The position numbers and the translations under genes were made by a program. Shown piece after piece: positions 17,286 through 24,945 of a DNA stretch of 64,000 nt. The notes beneath the pieces were generated by a model. That model was not told the origin of the DNA, ran no database searches, and was given only the letters and a program-made list of their open reading frames with translations. Each line of letters opens with the position of its first letter. Position 1 is the first letter of the stretch. The DNA lies in contig JAUICH010000028.1 in NCBI GenBank assembly GCA_030427505.1, forward strand, positions 1 to 64,000, in the 5' to 3' direction. Origin of the DNA: Verrucomicrobiia bacterium (lineage in GTDB: Bacteria > Verrucomicrobiota > Verrucomicrobiia > Verrucomicrobiales > DEV007).

Positions 17286-19157
17286 ATCCACATAGACGAA
17301 CGCGTTCAGGTTGAATAGAGCCAGGCAGTAGGCGGCGAGGGAGTTTTCCCGGCAGAAGTCCTCCGCGCCGTTGAGGTGAGCGGAATCCGCCCGATGGGAC
17401 AGGACCAGGCGGTAGGCGAGGGCGATCTGGCCGCGCGGGTCTCTCCGTTCGGAGGACACCCGTTCGGCCAGGGTTTGGGCCATGTCCCAGCAGAAGGGAT
17501 CGTTCAGAAGCGTCAGCGACTGCGGCGCCGTGGTGGAAACGTGGCGGCGGGCGCAACTGGCGTTCCCGTCCGGACGGTCGAAGACGTCGAACATCGGGTA
17601 GCGCAGGTTCCGGCGCACAAAGAGGTAGATGCTGCGGCGGCTGTGTTCGCTAAGGTCTTCCGTTACCGGCCACTGATTTTTCAACAGGGTCAGGGTGACT
17701 TCCGGTGGCAGCGGCGGGCGCACGCCGGGGCCGTGGGGCTTTTCGTTCAGCGTGCCGCTGGCGGAAAGCAGGGCGTCACGAAGCGCTTCGCCGCTGAGGC
17801 GGCGGGCGTTCATGCGCCAGAGCAGGGCGTTCTCTGGGTCGGCGGCCTTGGCCGTATTCCAGGCCTTGAGATCGACAGGCTGACTGGCCTGGCGATAGGC
17901 GCGGGAAGTGACCATGAGCCGGTGCATTTCTTTCAGGCTCCAGCCGCGGGCGATGAATTCCGACGCCAGCCAGTCGAGCAGTTCCGGGTGGGTGGGTGTG
18001 GCGCCCAGCTTTCCGAAGTCGTTCGGCGTCGCCACAAGCGGCTGCACGAAGTGGTGCATCCACAACCGGTTCACCATGACGCGGGCGGTCAGCGGATTCT
18101 CCGGGGATGCGATCCAGTCCGCCAGTTCGCGGCGGTAACCGGAGGACACTTTGGTAGGGTGGGGTTTGGCCTGCTGGCCGGAAAGGTTCGCTACCCGGAT
18201 GAAGGCGGGTTTCAACTCCGGCCCAGGCCGGCGGAAGTCTCCACGCACCATGAGGAAACTCTCCGGCTGGTCCGGGCCGTTTTCGACCAGGGACGGCGGC
18301 ATCTGCTTGTCCCGCTCGGGGATGTTTGTGTTGTCGAAAAAGGCGCGCAGCCGGTAGAAGTCCGCCTGGCTGATGGGGTCGGACTTGTGGTCGTGACAAG
18401 TGGCGCAGCCCATGGTCAGGCCGAGGAAGGTGGAGCCCACCGTGGCGGTCATGTCGTTCAAGAGATTGTGGCGGCGCTCCTCAGTCAGGTTGATGTCCGG
18501 CATGTCCGGGCCCGCGACAAGAAAGCCCGTGGCGATGGCGGCGTCTTCGTCGCCAGCCGCAATCTCGTCCCCGGCGATCTGGAGCCGCACGAAGCCGTCA
18601 TACGGTACGTCGCGGTTCAGGGCGTCGATCACCCAGTCGCGGTAGCGCCAAGCTTCGTGGCGCACCTTGTCATGTTCGAAACCGTCGCTCTCCGCGAAGC
18701 GGGCCACATCCAGCCAGTGCTGCGCCCAGCGTTCGCCGTAGTGGGGAGAATTCAGGAGTCGCGCCACCACCCGCTCGTAGGCGCCTTCCTCGCGGTCGGC
18801 CAGGAAGGCATCCACCTCTTCCGGGGTGGGGGGCAGACCGGTGAGGTCGAAACTGAGGCGGCGGAGGAGCGTTTCCCGGTCCGCCTCAGGCGAAAACGTC
18901 AGGCCGGAAGCGTTCAGTTTTTTCAGTAAAAATGAGTCAATTTCGTTAATAATGAGCACGGAAGCGCTTTCAGAGAGAGCGGGAACCTCGGGCCGGGCGA
19001 CCGGCTGGAAAGACCAGTGCTCGCGGTCCCGTTCCGTTACCTCCGGTTCCTCATAGTCTTCGGTGGCGGCGGCGGGAGGTGTGATCATGACAGCACCCAA
19101 AGCCGCCAAGGCCACGGAAAAGACTACTGCCGCGCGACTGTCTGCCCGGAGCCTCAT
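17283..19157 (-). CDS. DUF1549/DUF1553 secreted protein
   Basis: 624 aa with a signal peptide (about 1-31) and the two paired domains typical of Planctomycetes and Verrucomicrobia. DUF1549 (about 70-275) shows RRLSFDLTGLPPTPEEVDAF and HYGERWAQHWLDVARFAESD; DUF1553 follows at about 345-590. A CATCHDHKSDPI motif (CxxCH, near residue 253) could bind c-type heme. The N-terminal planctomycete cytochrome c domain found in many relatives is missing. These proteins are periplasmic and accompany sulfatases and DUF1501 proteins in polysaccharide-degrading loci, but their biochemical role is not established. The last codons run into the terminal repeat of the MITE-like element, so the natural C-terminus may have been altered. 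It overlaps the DUF1501 gene by 1 bp. Confidence 0.92.
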   Translation of the reverse strand: MRLRADSRAAVVFSVALAALGAVMITPPAAATEDYEEPEVTERDREHWSFQPVARPEVPALSESASVLIINEIDSFLLKKLNASGLTFSPEADRETLLRRLSFDLTGLPPTPEEVDAFLADREEGAYERVVARLLNSPHYGERWAQHWLDVARFAESDGFEHDKVRHEAWRYRDWVIDALNRDVPYDGFVRLQIAGDEIAAGDEDAAIATGFLVAGPDMPDINLTEERRHNLLNDMTATVGSTFLGLTMGCATCHDHKSDPISQADFYRLRAFFDNTNIPERDKQMPPSLVENGPDQPESFLMVRGDFRRPGPELKPAFIRVANLSGQQAKPHPTKVSSGYRRELADWIASPENPLTARVMVNRLWMHHFVQPLVATPNDFGKLGATPTHPELLDWLASEFIARGWSLKEMHRLMVTSRAYRQASQPVDLKAWNTAKAADPENALLWRMNARRLSGEALRDALLSASGTLNEKPHGPGVRPPLPPEVTLTLLKNQWPVTEDLSEHSRRSIYLFVRRNLRYPMFDVFDRPDGNASCARRHVSTTAPQSLTLLNDPFCWDMAQTLAERVSSERRDPRGQIALAYRLVLSHRADSAHLNGAEDFCRENSLAAYCLALFNLNAFVYVD

Positions 19158-20602
19158 TATGCCATCACCTCCTTCACCACCGAGCCGAAGACATCCGTGA
19201 GGCGCTCTTCCTTGCCGCCGTGAAAGAAGGTGAGCTGCTCGTGATCGAAACCCAGCAGGTGCAGCAGGGTGGCGTGCAGGTCGTGGACGTGCACCTTGTC
19301 CTTTTCCGCGCGCAGGCCCACCGCGTCAGTCGCGCCGTGGGCGTAGCCGCCCCTCACGCCGGCGCCCGCCAGGACGACGGAGTAGCCCCAGGGGTTGTGG
19401 TCCCGGCCCTTGCCCTTTTCGCTCATGGGCATGCGGCCAAACTCGCCGCCCCAGATGACTAGCGTGTCCTCCAGGAGGCCGCGCTGCTTCAGGTCCGTCA
19501 GCAGTCCGGATACCGGCAGGTCCGTGGCGGCGCAGTACTCGGTGTGGTTGTCGTCCACGTCCTTGTGCGCGTCCCAGCCGTTGGTGTCGCCGGAATACAG
19601 TTGAACGAAGCGCACCCCGCGCTCGATCATGCGCCGGGCCAGCAGACAGCGGGTGCCGAACTCCCGGGTGTGCGGCAGGTCCATGCCGTAGAGCCTTTTC
19701 GTCGCCTCGCTTTCGCCCCGGAAATCCACCAGATCCGGCGCGGCTGACTGCATGCGGTAGGCTAGTTCGTAAGACGCGATGCGGGCCTGAAGCTCGTCCT
19801 GATAATCCCGCTGGGCGAGGTGTTCGCGGTTCTGCTTCTGGATAAAGCCCAGCGTATTCTGCTGAGTGTCCTTCGCCATGCCGGGCGGGGGCGAAAGATT
19901 GAGGATGGGGTTCGCGCCGGGCCGCATGGTGGTGCCCTGGTGCACGGCGGGCAGGTAGCCGGAGCCCCAGGCGGGCGGACCGCCCTTCACGCCACCGCGC
20001 GGGTCGGGCATGACGACAAAGGCGGGCATGTTCTGGTTTTCCGTGCCCAGTCCATAAGACACCCAACTGCCCAGGCTGGGCCGCCCCATAAGGATGGAGC
20101 CCGTGTTCATCTGGTAAACGGACTGCGGGTGGTTCACGCTGTCGCCATGGCAACCGCGGATCACGCAAAGGTCGTCCGCGTGCTTGGCCATCTCCGGCAG
20201 AAAGCCGCTGATCTCCAGACCGGACTCGCCATGCTTCCGGAAGGGACGCAGGGGCGGCAGCAGGGGATTCTTCGCCACGGCGCGGCGGGTCATTACATTC
20301 CCAAAAGATTCGGGCAGCGGCTGGCCCGCGTACTTGATGAGGTCCGGCTTCGGATCGAAAAGATCCACATGGCTGGGTCCGCCGTGCATGAAAAGGTAGA
20401 TCACCCGCTTTGCCCGCGCGGGGAAGTGTGGCTGGCGGGAGCCCAGCGGATTGACCGCGCTGGCGCCGGAAGATGCCTGTAACGTTTCCTGGCCGAGCAG
20501 GGTGGTTAAGGCAATGCCCCCAATGCCGCCGCCGGCTTTCCAGAGAAAGTCACGGCGCGAAGAAAAGGGGGGTTGGCTGCCTGACGGATTGAGCTGAGAC
20601 AT
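19157..20602 (-). CDS. DUF1501 Tat-exported sulfatase-fold protein
   Basis: 481 aa with a twin-arginine signal (SSRRDFLWKAGGGIGGIAL) and the DUF1501 hallmarks: RVIYLFMHGGPSHVDLFDPKP, GSWVSYGLGTENQNMPAFVV, LVIWGGEFGRMPMSEKGKGR with DHNPWG, and the C-terminal HDLHATLLHLLGFDH. The fold belongs to the alkaline phosphatase/sulfatase superfamily. The chemistry is unknown, but these genes are almost always beside DUF1549/DUF1553 genes, as here, with a 1-bp stop/start overlap. Periplasmic location is predicted. Confidence 0.95.
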   Translation of the reverse strand: MSQLNPSGSQPPFSSRRDFLWKAGGGIGGIALTTLLGQETLQASSGASAVNPLGSRQPHFPARAKRVIYLFMHGGPSHVDLFDPKPDLIKYAGQPLPESFGNVMTRRAVAKNPLLPPLRPFRKHGESGLEISGFLPEMAKHADDLCVIRGCHGDSVNHPQSVYQMNTGSILMGRPSLGSWVSYGLGTENQNMPAFVVMPDPRGGVKGGPPAWGSGYLPAVHQGTTMRPGANPILNLSPPPGMAKDTQQNTLGFIQKQNREHLAQRDYQDELQARIASYELAYRMQSAAPDLVDFRGESEATKRLYGMDLPHTREFGTRCLLARRMIERGVRFVQLYSGDTNGWDAHKDVDDNHTEYCAATDLPVSGLLTDLKQRGLLEDTLVIWGGEFGRMPMSEKGKGRDHNPWGYSVVLAGAGVRGGYAHGATDAVGLRAEKDKVHVHDLHATLLHLLGFDHEQLTFFHGGKEERLTDVFGSVVKEVMA

Positions 20603-20681
20603 CGAGGGAGTGACTTGGCTCCCAAGAAGTTAGCGAATCTTAACGGAGCGGGCAAGCCTCGAACCCGCGCCGGTAGAGAAA

Positions 20682-22745
20682 TCAGCGGCCCGTCTTGTTC
20701 CGCAGATATTCCTCGATGGCGAACTGCGCCCGCATCGGCTCCGTGCCCGAGTCTTGTCTGCGGTGGTCGTTCTTCAGGTCCTTGCAGAGGACCCGCGCCT
20801 TCACGTTGTCCCTCCACTGCAGCTCGAAATAGTGCATCAGGTCACCCCGGATCTCCTTGTCGTAAACGGGGAACATCGTCTCCACGCGGGAGTCGAAGTT
20901 CCGCGGCAGCATGTCCGAGGAAGCGAGGAAGACCTTGGGATCGCCTTCGTTGTGGAAGATCATCATCCGGGAATGCTCCAGGTACCTGTCCACGATGCCG
21001 ATGGCTTCAATGTTCTTGCCTGGACCCTCCGGACCGGTGACCAGGGAGAACATGCTGCGAACGATGAGCCGCACCTTCACCCCGCATTCGGCGGCTTCGT
21101 AGAGCAGCTCCACCGTCTCCACGTCGGAAAGGTTGTTCAGCTTCAGTGAAATGGCGGCGTCTTTTCCTTTCTTCGCGTTTTCGATCTCCCGGCGAATCAA
21201 TCCCAGAAAGGTGGAACGCAGGTAGAAAGGCGCCGCGACGAGGTGCTTCAGCTTTGGAATGCGGAAGTTCCGGTCGAAGAACTGGAAGATGCGCGCGACA
21301 TCTTCGCCGACTTCCTGGTGGCTGGTGAGCAGCAGGTGGTCGGCAAACGTGGTGGCGGAATCTTCGTTAAAGTTCCCCGTCCCCAGGCAGGTGTAGTGCT
21401 TCAGGTTGCCGTGTTCCCGGCGCGAAATGAGGACCAGCTTGGAGTGCACCTTCAAACCCGGCACGCCCAGGATGACGCGGATACCGGCGTCCTGGTACTG
21501 CGCCGCCCAGCGGATGTTGGCCCCTTCGTCAAAGCGGGCCTGTGGCTCCACCAGCACGGTCACTTTCTTTCCGTTACAGGCCGCGCTGATGAGGGCGCGC
21601 GCCACGCAGGACTTCTTGGCGATGCGGTACTGGGTGATGGAGATGGACTGAACCAGTGGGTCCATGGAGGCTTCCCGTAGAAAATCCAGGAAGCTGCGAA
21701 AGGTGTGGTAGGGGAAGTGCAGCATCACGTCCTTCTTCCGCAGGATCTGGAAGAAGCCCTTGCTGCGCCGCTTGGTGAGGCGGTGGTGATCGATGGGTTT
21801 GGACTTCTTGTAGAGCAGATCCGTCCGGCCCAGCTTGGGAAAATCGATCAGGTCTTTGCGGTTGTGATAACGGGCTCCGGGGAACAGCGTGTCGGCCTCC
21901 GACAGGTTCAGTTTCCGCAAGAGCAGACGCAGGAAGGGGTGGGGGATGGCCGCGTCGTGATTCAAGCGCACGGCCGCGCCCGCTTCGCGGGCCTTCAGGC
22001 CTTCCGACACTTTCTGGTAGACGCTTTCCGTAAAGTCGTCGTCAAATTCGAAGTCCGCGTCGCGGGTGAATTTTACCGCATAGGACTCGTAGGTGTCGTA
22101 GGGCAGATAGTCGAAAATGTACTTCAGGCCAAAACGGATGATGTCGTCGAGGTACATCACCAGCTCGGTCTTACCGGACTTGGGCAGCACGACAAAACGG
22201 GGAATCTCGGTGACCGGGATCTCCAGCAGGGCGTGCATGGGACGGCCCCGGGAGCCTTTCTTGCTGAGGCGCACCGCCAGGTACATGGGGTGATCTTTCA
22301 GCGTGGGGAGGTCAGCGGTGGCCTTCAGCATGATGGGCATCATGTGAGGGTTCACCTTGTTCATGAAGTAGTCGTAGAGCCACTCCGTGTGTTCGGCGGG
22401 AATCTCCCGGTCGGTGATGACGCGGATGTTATTCTTCGCCAGGTCTTTCATGGCCTGGGCGTAGGCCGCGTTGAAGTCCTCGGTTTCCTTGCCGATGTAG
22501 GCCTTTACCTCTTTTAGGGTTTTGTTAGGATCTGGAATGCCCAGTTCCTTCCACTGAGCTCCCAACATGGTAAGCCGCTTGAGCGTGGCGACGCGGACCC
22601 GGAAGAACTCGTCCAGGTTATTGGAATAGATTCCCAGGAACTTCAGGCGTTCCAATAAGGGAACTTCGGGGTTGGCGCCTTCCTGGAGTACCCTTGAATT
22701 GAAGCTGAGCCAACTGACTTCCTTGCTTCGAAAAGGGATGTGCAT
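20682..22745 (-). CDS. ppk1: Polyphosphate kinase 1
   Basis: 687-aa full-length PPK1, the enzyme that polymerises ATP gamma-phosphate into polyphosphate. The N-terminal domain begins SKEVSWLSFNSRVLQEG, and the two phospholipase-D-like domains follow. TQYRIA (R374) and LKVHSKLVLISRR (H434, the autophosphorylated His, equal to E. coli H435) are present, as is FHNEGDPKVFLASSDMLPRN with the third conserved His. The position matching E. coli H454 is Cys (C453 in HYTCLGTGNFNE), an uncommon substitution. The gene is isolated, with a 518-bp upstream gap. No exopolyphosphatase is nearby. Confidence 0.95.
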   Translation of the reverse strand: MHIPFRSKEVSWLSFNSRVLQEGANPEVPLLERLKFLGIYSNNLDEFFRVRVATLKRLTMLGAQWKELGIPDPNKTLKEVKAYIGKETEDFNAAYAQAMKDLAKNNIRVITDREIPAEHTEWLYDYFMNKVNPHMMPIMLKATADLPTLKDHPMYLAVRLSKKGSRGRPMHALLEIPVTEIPRFVVLPKSGKTELVMYLDDIIRFGLKYIFDYLPYDTYESYAVKFTRDADFEFDDDFTESVYQKVSEGLKAREAGAAVRLNHDAAIPHPFLRLLLRKLNLSEADTLFPGARYHNRKDLIDFPKLGRTDLLYKKSKPIDHHRLTKRRSKGFFQILRKKDVMLHFPYHTFRSFLDFLREASMDPLVQSISITQYRIAKKSCVARALISAACNGKKVTVLVEPQARFDEGANIRWAAQYQDAGIRVILGVPGLKVHSKLVLISRREHGNLKHYTCLGTGNFNEDSATTFADHLLLTSHQEVGEDVARIFQFFDRNFRIPKLKHLVAAPFYLRSTFLGLIRREIENAKKGKDAAISLKLNNLSDVETVELLYEAAECGVKVRLIVRSMFSLVTGPEGPGKNIEAIGIVDRYLEHSRMMIFHNEGDPKVFLASSDMLPRNFDSRVETMFPVYDKEIRGDLMHYFELQWRDNVKARVLCKDLKNDHRRQDSGTEPMRAQFAIEEYLRNKTGR

Positions 22746-23263
22746 GCCGTCTTGTCTTTGTCGCGGGTGAAAAGAGTCAGTTTAGCCCCGCTTTTCGGGG
22801 ATTCGACTGCTTTTTCTGTGAATATTTGAAGCACCGCCCGGGCCAGAGGCGGGAGTGAAAGGTTCCCTTTTGACGAGAGCGGTTTCCTTTTTGGAGGAAC
22901 GCCTGATAAATGGAACCGCGGAAATGGACAGCCAGCAGGTAGCCGGAGTGAAGCAAAGGCAAAACGAAGTGAAGTCAAAGGACACAGCGTGTTTGTGAGA
23001 AAGGTTCGCTCGCTGAAGGTGGTCCTCGACCTCCGGGCGAGGAACGCGCGAACCGGTCCCGCGAATGTGCGCGGCGGATTCTTCATGCAAAAAGCGCGGT
23101 TTCCTCCAGGTCTCGCGAGGTTCGCTGGAGGTCCAAGCCGAGACTTATAGCCGCCCGTGTCTGCTTTCGCGAACGCGCTCGGAGGTCGCTTTCTACCACT
23201 ACGGTGACGGGCGTCGCTTTTTGTATCGAGCAGGAAGTATCGGCGCGAAGCTTTTGTTAAGAA
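22746..23263. other. Intergenic region with REPIN-like element
   Basis: 518 bp between the start of ppk1 and the end of the GNAT gene, with no credible gene on either strand. It should hold the ppk1 promoter in its left part. The right part (23016-23200) is a dispersed repeat listed separately. Confidence 0.6.
23016..23200 (-). repeat. REPIN-like dispersed element, copy A (185 bp)
   Basis: The left end, read on +, has AAGGTGG then a hairpin TCCTCG-ACCTCCGGG-CGAGGA. The right end, read on minus, has a diverged head and a hairpin AAAGCG-ACCTCCGAG-CGCGTT (one mismatch) followed by CGCGAAAGCAG. Both ends share a 9-nt loop of the form A(C/T)CTCCG(A/G)G. Internal landmarks (CTTGGAC, CCGGTTCG) match copies B and D. 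Confidence 0.72.
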
Positions 23264-23752
23264 CTACCCATTCCCCAACACCCACAGCCAGACCAGCCCG
23301 TCCTCCGGATGCTCGATCTCCCCGCCAAACTCAAACCCGCATTTCTTCAACACGGACGTGGAGGGGGACTCTTCGGGCAAGGTGTGCGCGATGATCCGGG
23401 CGGCGCCATGTTCCTTTGCCACTTCGCACAGCGCCCCGGCCATTGCGGTCGCCACGCCTTTCCCTTGTTGGGTGGGAAGCGTGAAGTAAGCAATTTCCAC
23501 CTGGCCTTCCGGCGTGGGGTTCCCCTTGAACGAACAGGTTCCCAGGAGCGGGCCGGTGTTCTTTTCCGCCCGATAAAAGTACCCGGCCCAGGGCGGAACG
23601 GCGCCGGTCTCCCGTTGGTAGTGAAGCGCATTCCGGGCGACTTCCAGGAGGATGGCCTCTTCGTCCGCCGTGTTTTCGCCGGGCGTAAAGAAAGCCTCCG
23701 GCCTGGCGAGCAGGGCTTCCAGAGTCTCGGAACTCAGGGGGATCAGTTCCAT
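23264..23752 (-). CDS. GNAT-family N-acetyltransferase
   Basis: 162 aa from the ATG at 23752. The upstream in-frame extension crosses the fba terminator and is not protein-like. The acetyl-CoA binding region reads YFTLPTQQGKGVATAMAGAL (Q/R-x-x-G-x-G/A), preceded by the beta4 strand GQVEIA and followed by AARIIAHTLPEESPSTSVLKKCGF, the usual motif B. It resembles the RimJ-like acetyltransferases. It lies downstream of fba, separated by a strong terminator, so it needs its own promoter. The substrate is unknown. Confidence 0.87.
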   Translation of the reverse strand: MELIPLSSETLEALLARPEAFFTPGENTADEEAILLEVARNALHYQRETGAVPPWAGYFYRAEKNTGPLLGTCSFKGNPTPEGQVEIAYFTLPTQQGKGVATAMAGALCEVAKEHGAARIIAHTLPEESPSTSVLKKCGFEFGGEIEHPEDGLVWLWVLGNG

Positions 23753-23762
23753 GGCGGGGGAA

Positions 23763-23795
23763 CAAAAAAGAGCCGGCGATTTCCCGCCGGCTCTT
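23763..23795 (-). terminator. Rho-independent terminator of fba
   Basis: A perfect 11-bp stem (AAGAGCCGGCG at 23768-23778 with CGCCGGCTCTT at 23785-23795) and a 6-nt loop. On the minus strand the stem is followed by a T run, the A tract at 23763-23769. It lies 43 bp after the fba stop, in the right orientation. Confidence 0.9.
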
Positions 23796-23837
23796 GATGA
23801 AAAAGGGTTGTCCAGGGACTCCCTGGGAAGGGAAACC

Positions 23838-24872
23838 TTAGACCGAACCGTAGATGGACTTGCCGGAGGCCAGCAGGTCGTCGCAGGCGCGGGCGATGCG
23901 GGCGGCCATGCCGGCTTCACCCAGCTTCAGATAGCCGCGCGGGTCGTAGGCTTTCTTGTTACCCACTTCGCCGTCCACCATCAGGATGCCGTCGTAGTTC
24001 TTGAAGACGTGATCCACGATGGGCCGGGTGAAGGCATACTGGGTGTCCGTATCCACGTTCATTTTCACGACGCCGTAGTCCAGCGTTTCGCGAATCTGCT
24101 CCAGCGGGCTGCCGGAACCGCCATGGAAGACCAGGTCGAACTCCGCGTCGGAACCATGCTTGGCGACCAGCGCGTCCTGGCCCTGCTTCAGGATGTCGGG
24201 GCGCAGCTTCACGGAACCCGGCTTGTAGTGGCCGTGCACGTTGCCGAAGGTGGCGGCGAAGGTGTAGCGGCCGATGCCTTCCAGGGCGTCGTACACCGCC
24301 AGCATATCTTCCGGTGTGGTGTAAAGTTTGTCCTGCGGGGTGTCTTCGGAACCGGCGGCGCCGTCTTCCTCACCACCGACCACGCCGGCTTCCACTTCCA
24401 GCACGATTTCGTTTTCGGCGCACTTCTTCAGGTACTCCTGGGAAATTGCCATGTTCTCTTCCAGCGGCAGGTTGGACGCGTCCAGCATGTGGTTCTGGAA
24501 AAGGTTGTTCTTTCCTTCGGCGCGGCGCTTGGCGGTGGCTTCGATCAGGGGATCGAGGAATTCCGCCGCCACGTGTGGCTGGCAGTGGTCGGTATTCAGC
24601 GCGACCAAAACGTCATACTGTTCCGCCAGCATGTGGGCGGCTTCCGCCAGGATGATGGCGCCTTTGGCGGCGTTCTTGTGGTTCAAACCCGAAGCGAATT
24701 GACCGGCTCCGGTGGAAAACTGGATAATGCCGTCCGACTTCTGGTCAGCAAACGCTTTCAGCGCGGCATTGATCGTGATGATGCTGGTGCAGTTGATGGC
24801 TGGATAGGCATAGCCACCCGCCTGAGCGGCATCCAGCATGGCTGCGAACTGTTTTGGTGTAGCGACGGGCAT
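23838..24872 (-). CDS. fba: Class II fructose-bisphosphate aldolase
   Basis: 344-aa zinc aldolase of glycolysis and gluconeogenesis, splitting fructose 1,6-bisphosphate into DHAP and glyceraldehyde 3-phosphate. Metal and substrate motifs are LNTDHCQPH (near 110), EVEAGVVGGEEDG, FGNVHGHY, FHGGSGS and VVKMNVDTDTQ. The length and the DKLYTTPEDM segment fit the class IIA E. coli type. It is a single gene with its own terminator. Codon use matches the bulk of the window. Confidence 0.97.
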   Translation of the reverse strand: MPVATPKQFAAMLDAAQAGGYAYPAINCTSIITINAALKAFADQKSDGIIQFSTGAGQFASGLNHKNAAKGAIILAEAAHMLAEQYDVLVALNTDHCQPHVAAEFLDPLIEATAKRRAEGKNNLFQNHMLDASNLPLEENMAISQEYLKKCAENEIVLEVEAGVVGGEEDGAAGSEDTPQDKLYTTPEDMLAVYDALEGIGRYTFAATFGNVHGHYKPGSVKLRPDILKQGQDALVAKHGSDAEFDLVFHGGSGSPLEQIRETLDYGVVKMNVDTDTQYAFTRPIVDHVFKNYDGILMVDGEVGNKKAYDPRGYLKLGEAGMAARIARACDDLLASGKSIYGSV

Positions 24873-24945
24873 ATGGCGCGACCCTTAGACTATTCCGGGT
24901 CTATTCGCAAGTGAGGAATTCCCGTGCCAAACGGCCCGGGAAGCG

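Noticed and set aside
17376-18929. 517-codon open frame opposite the DUF1549 gene
   Set aside because: Antisense of a family-matched gene; no start signal or domain. The same holds for the long frames opposite PhoH (25006-26502) and the phosphoesterase (60763-62418).
20641-20670. tRNA 3'-end fragment on the minus strand
   Set aside because: A T-arm with TTCGA and a GCGGG/CTTGC stem can be drawn, but the matching 5' acceptor half is absent and the upstream sequence is the end of ppk1. At most a relic.
22746-23263. Coding in the repeat-bearing gap before ppk1
   Set aside because: Short frames on both strands cross REPIN-like copy A, and the same peptide wording recurs at the other copies. This shows repeat DNA, not a protein family.
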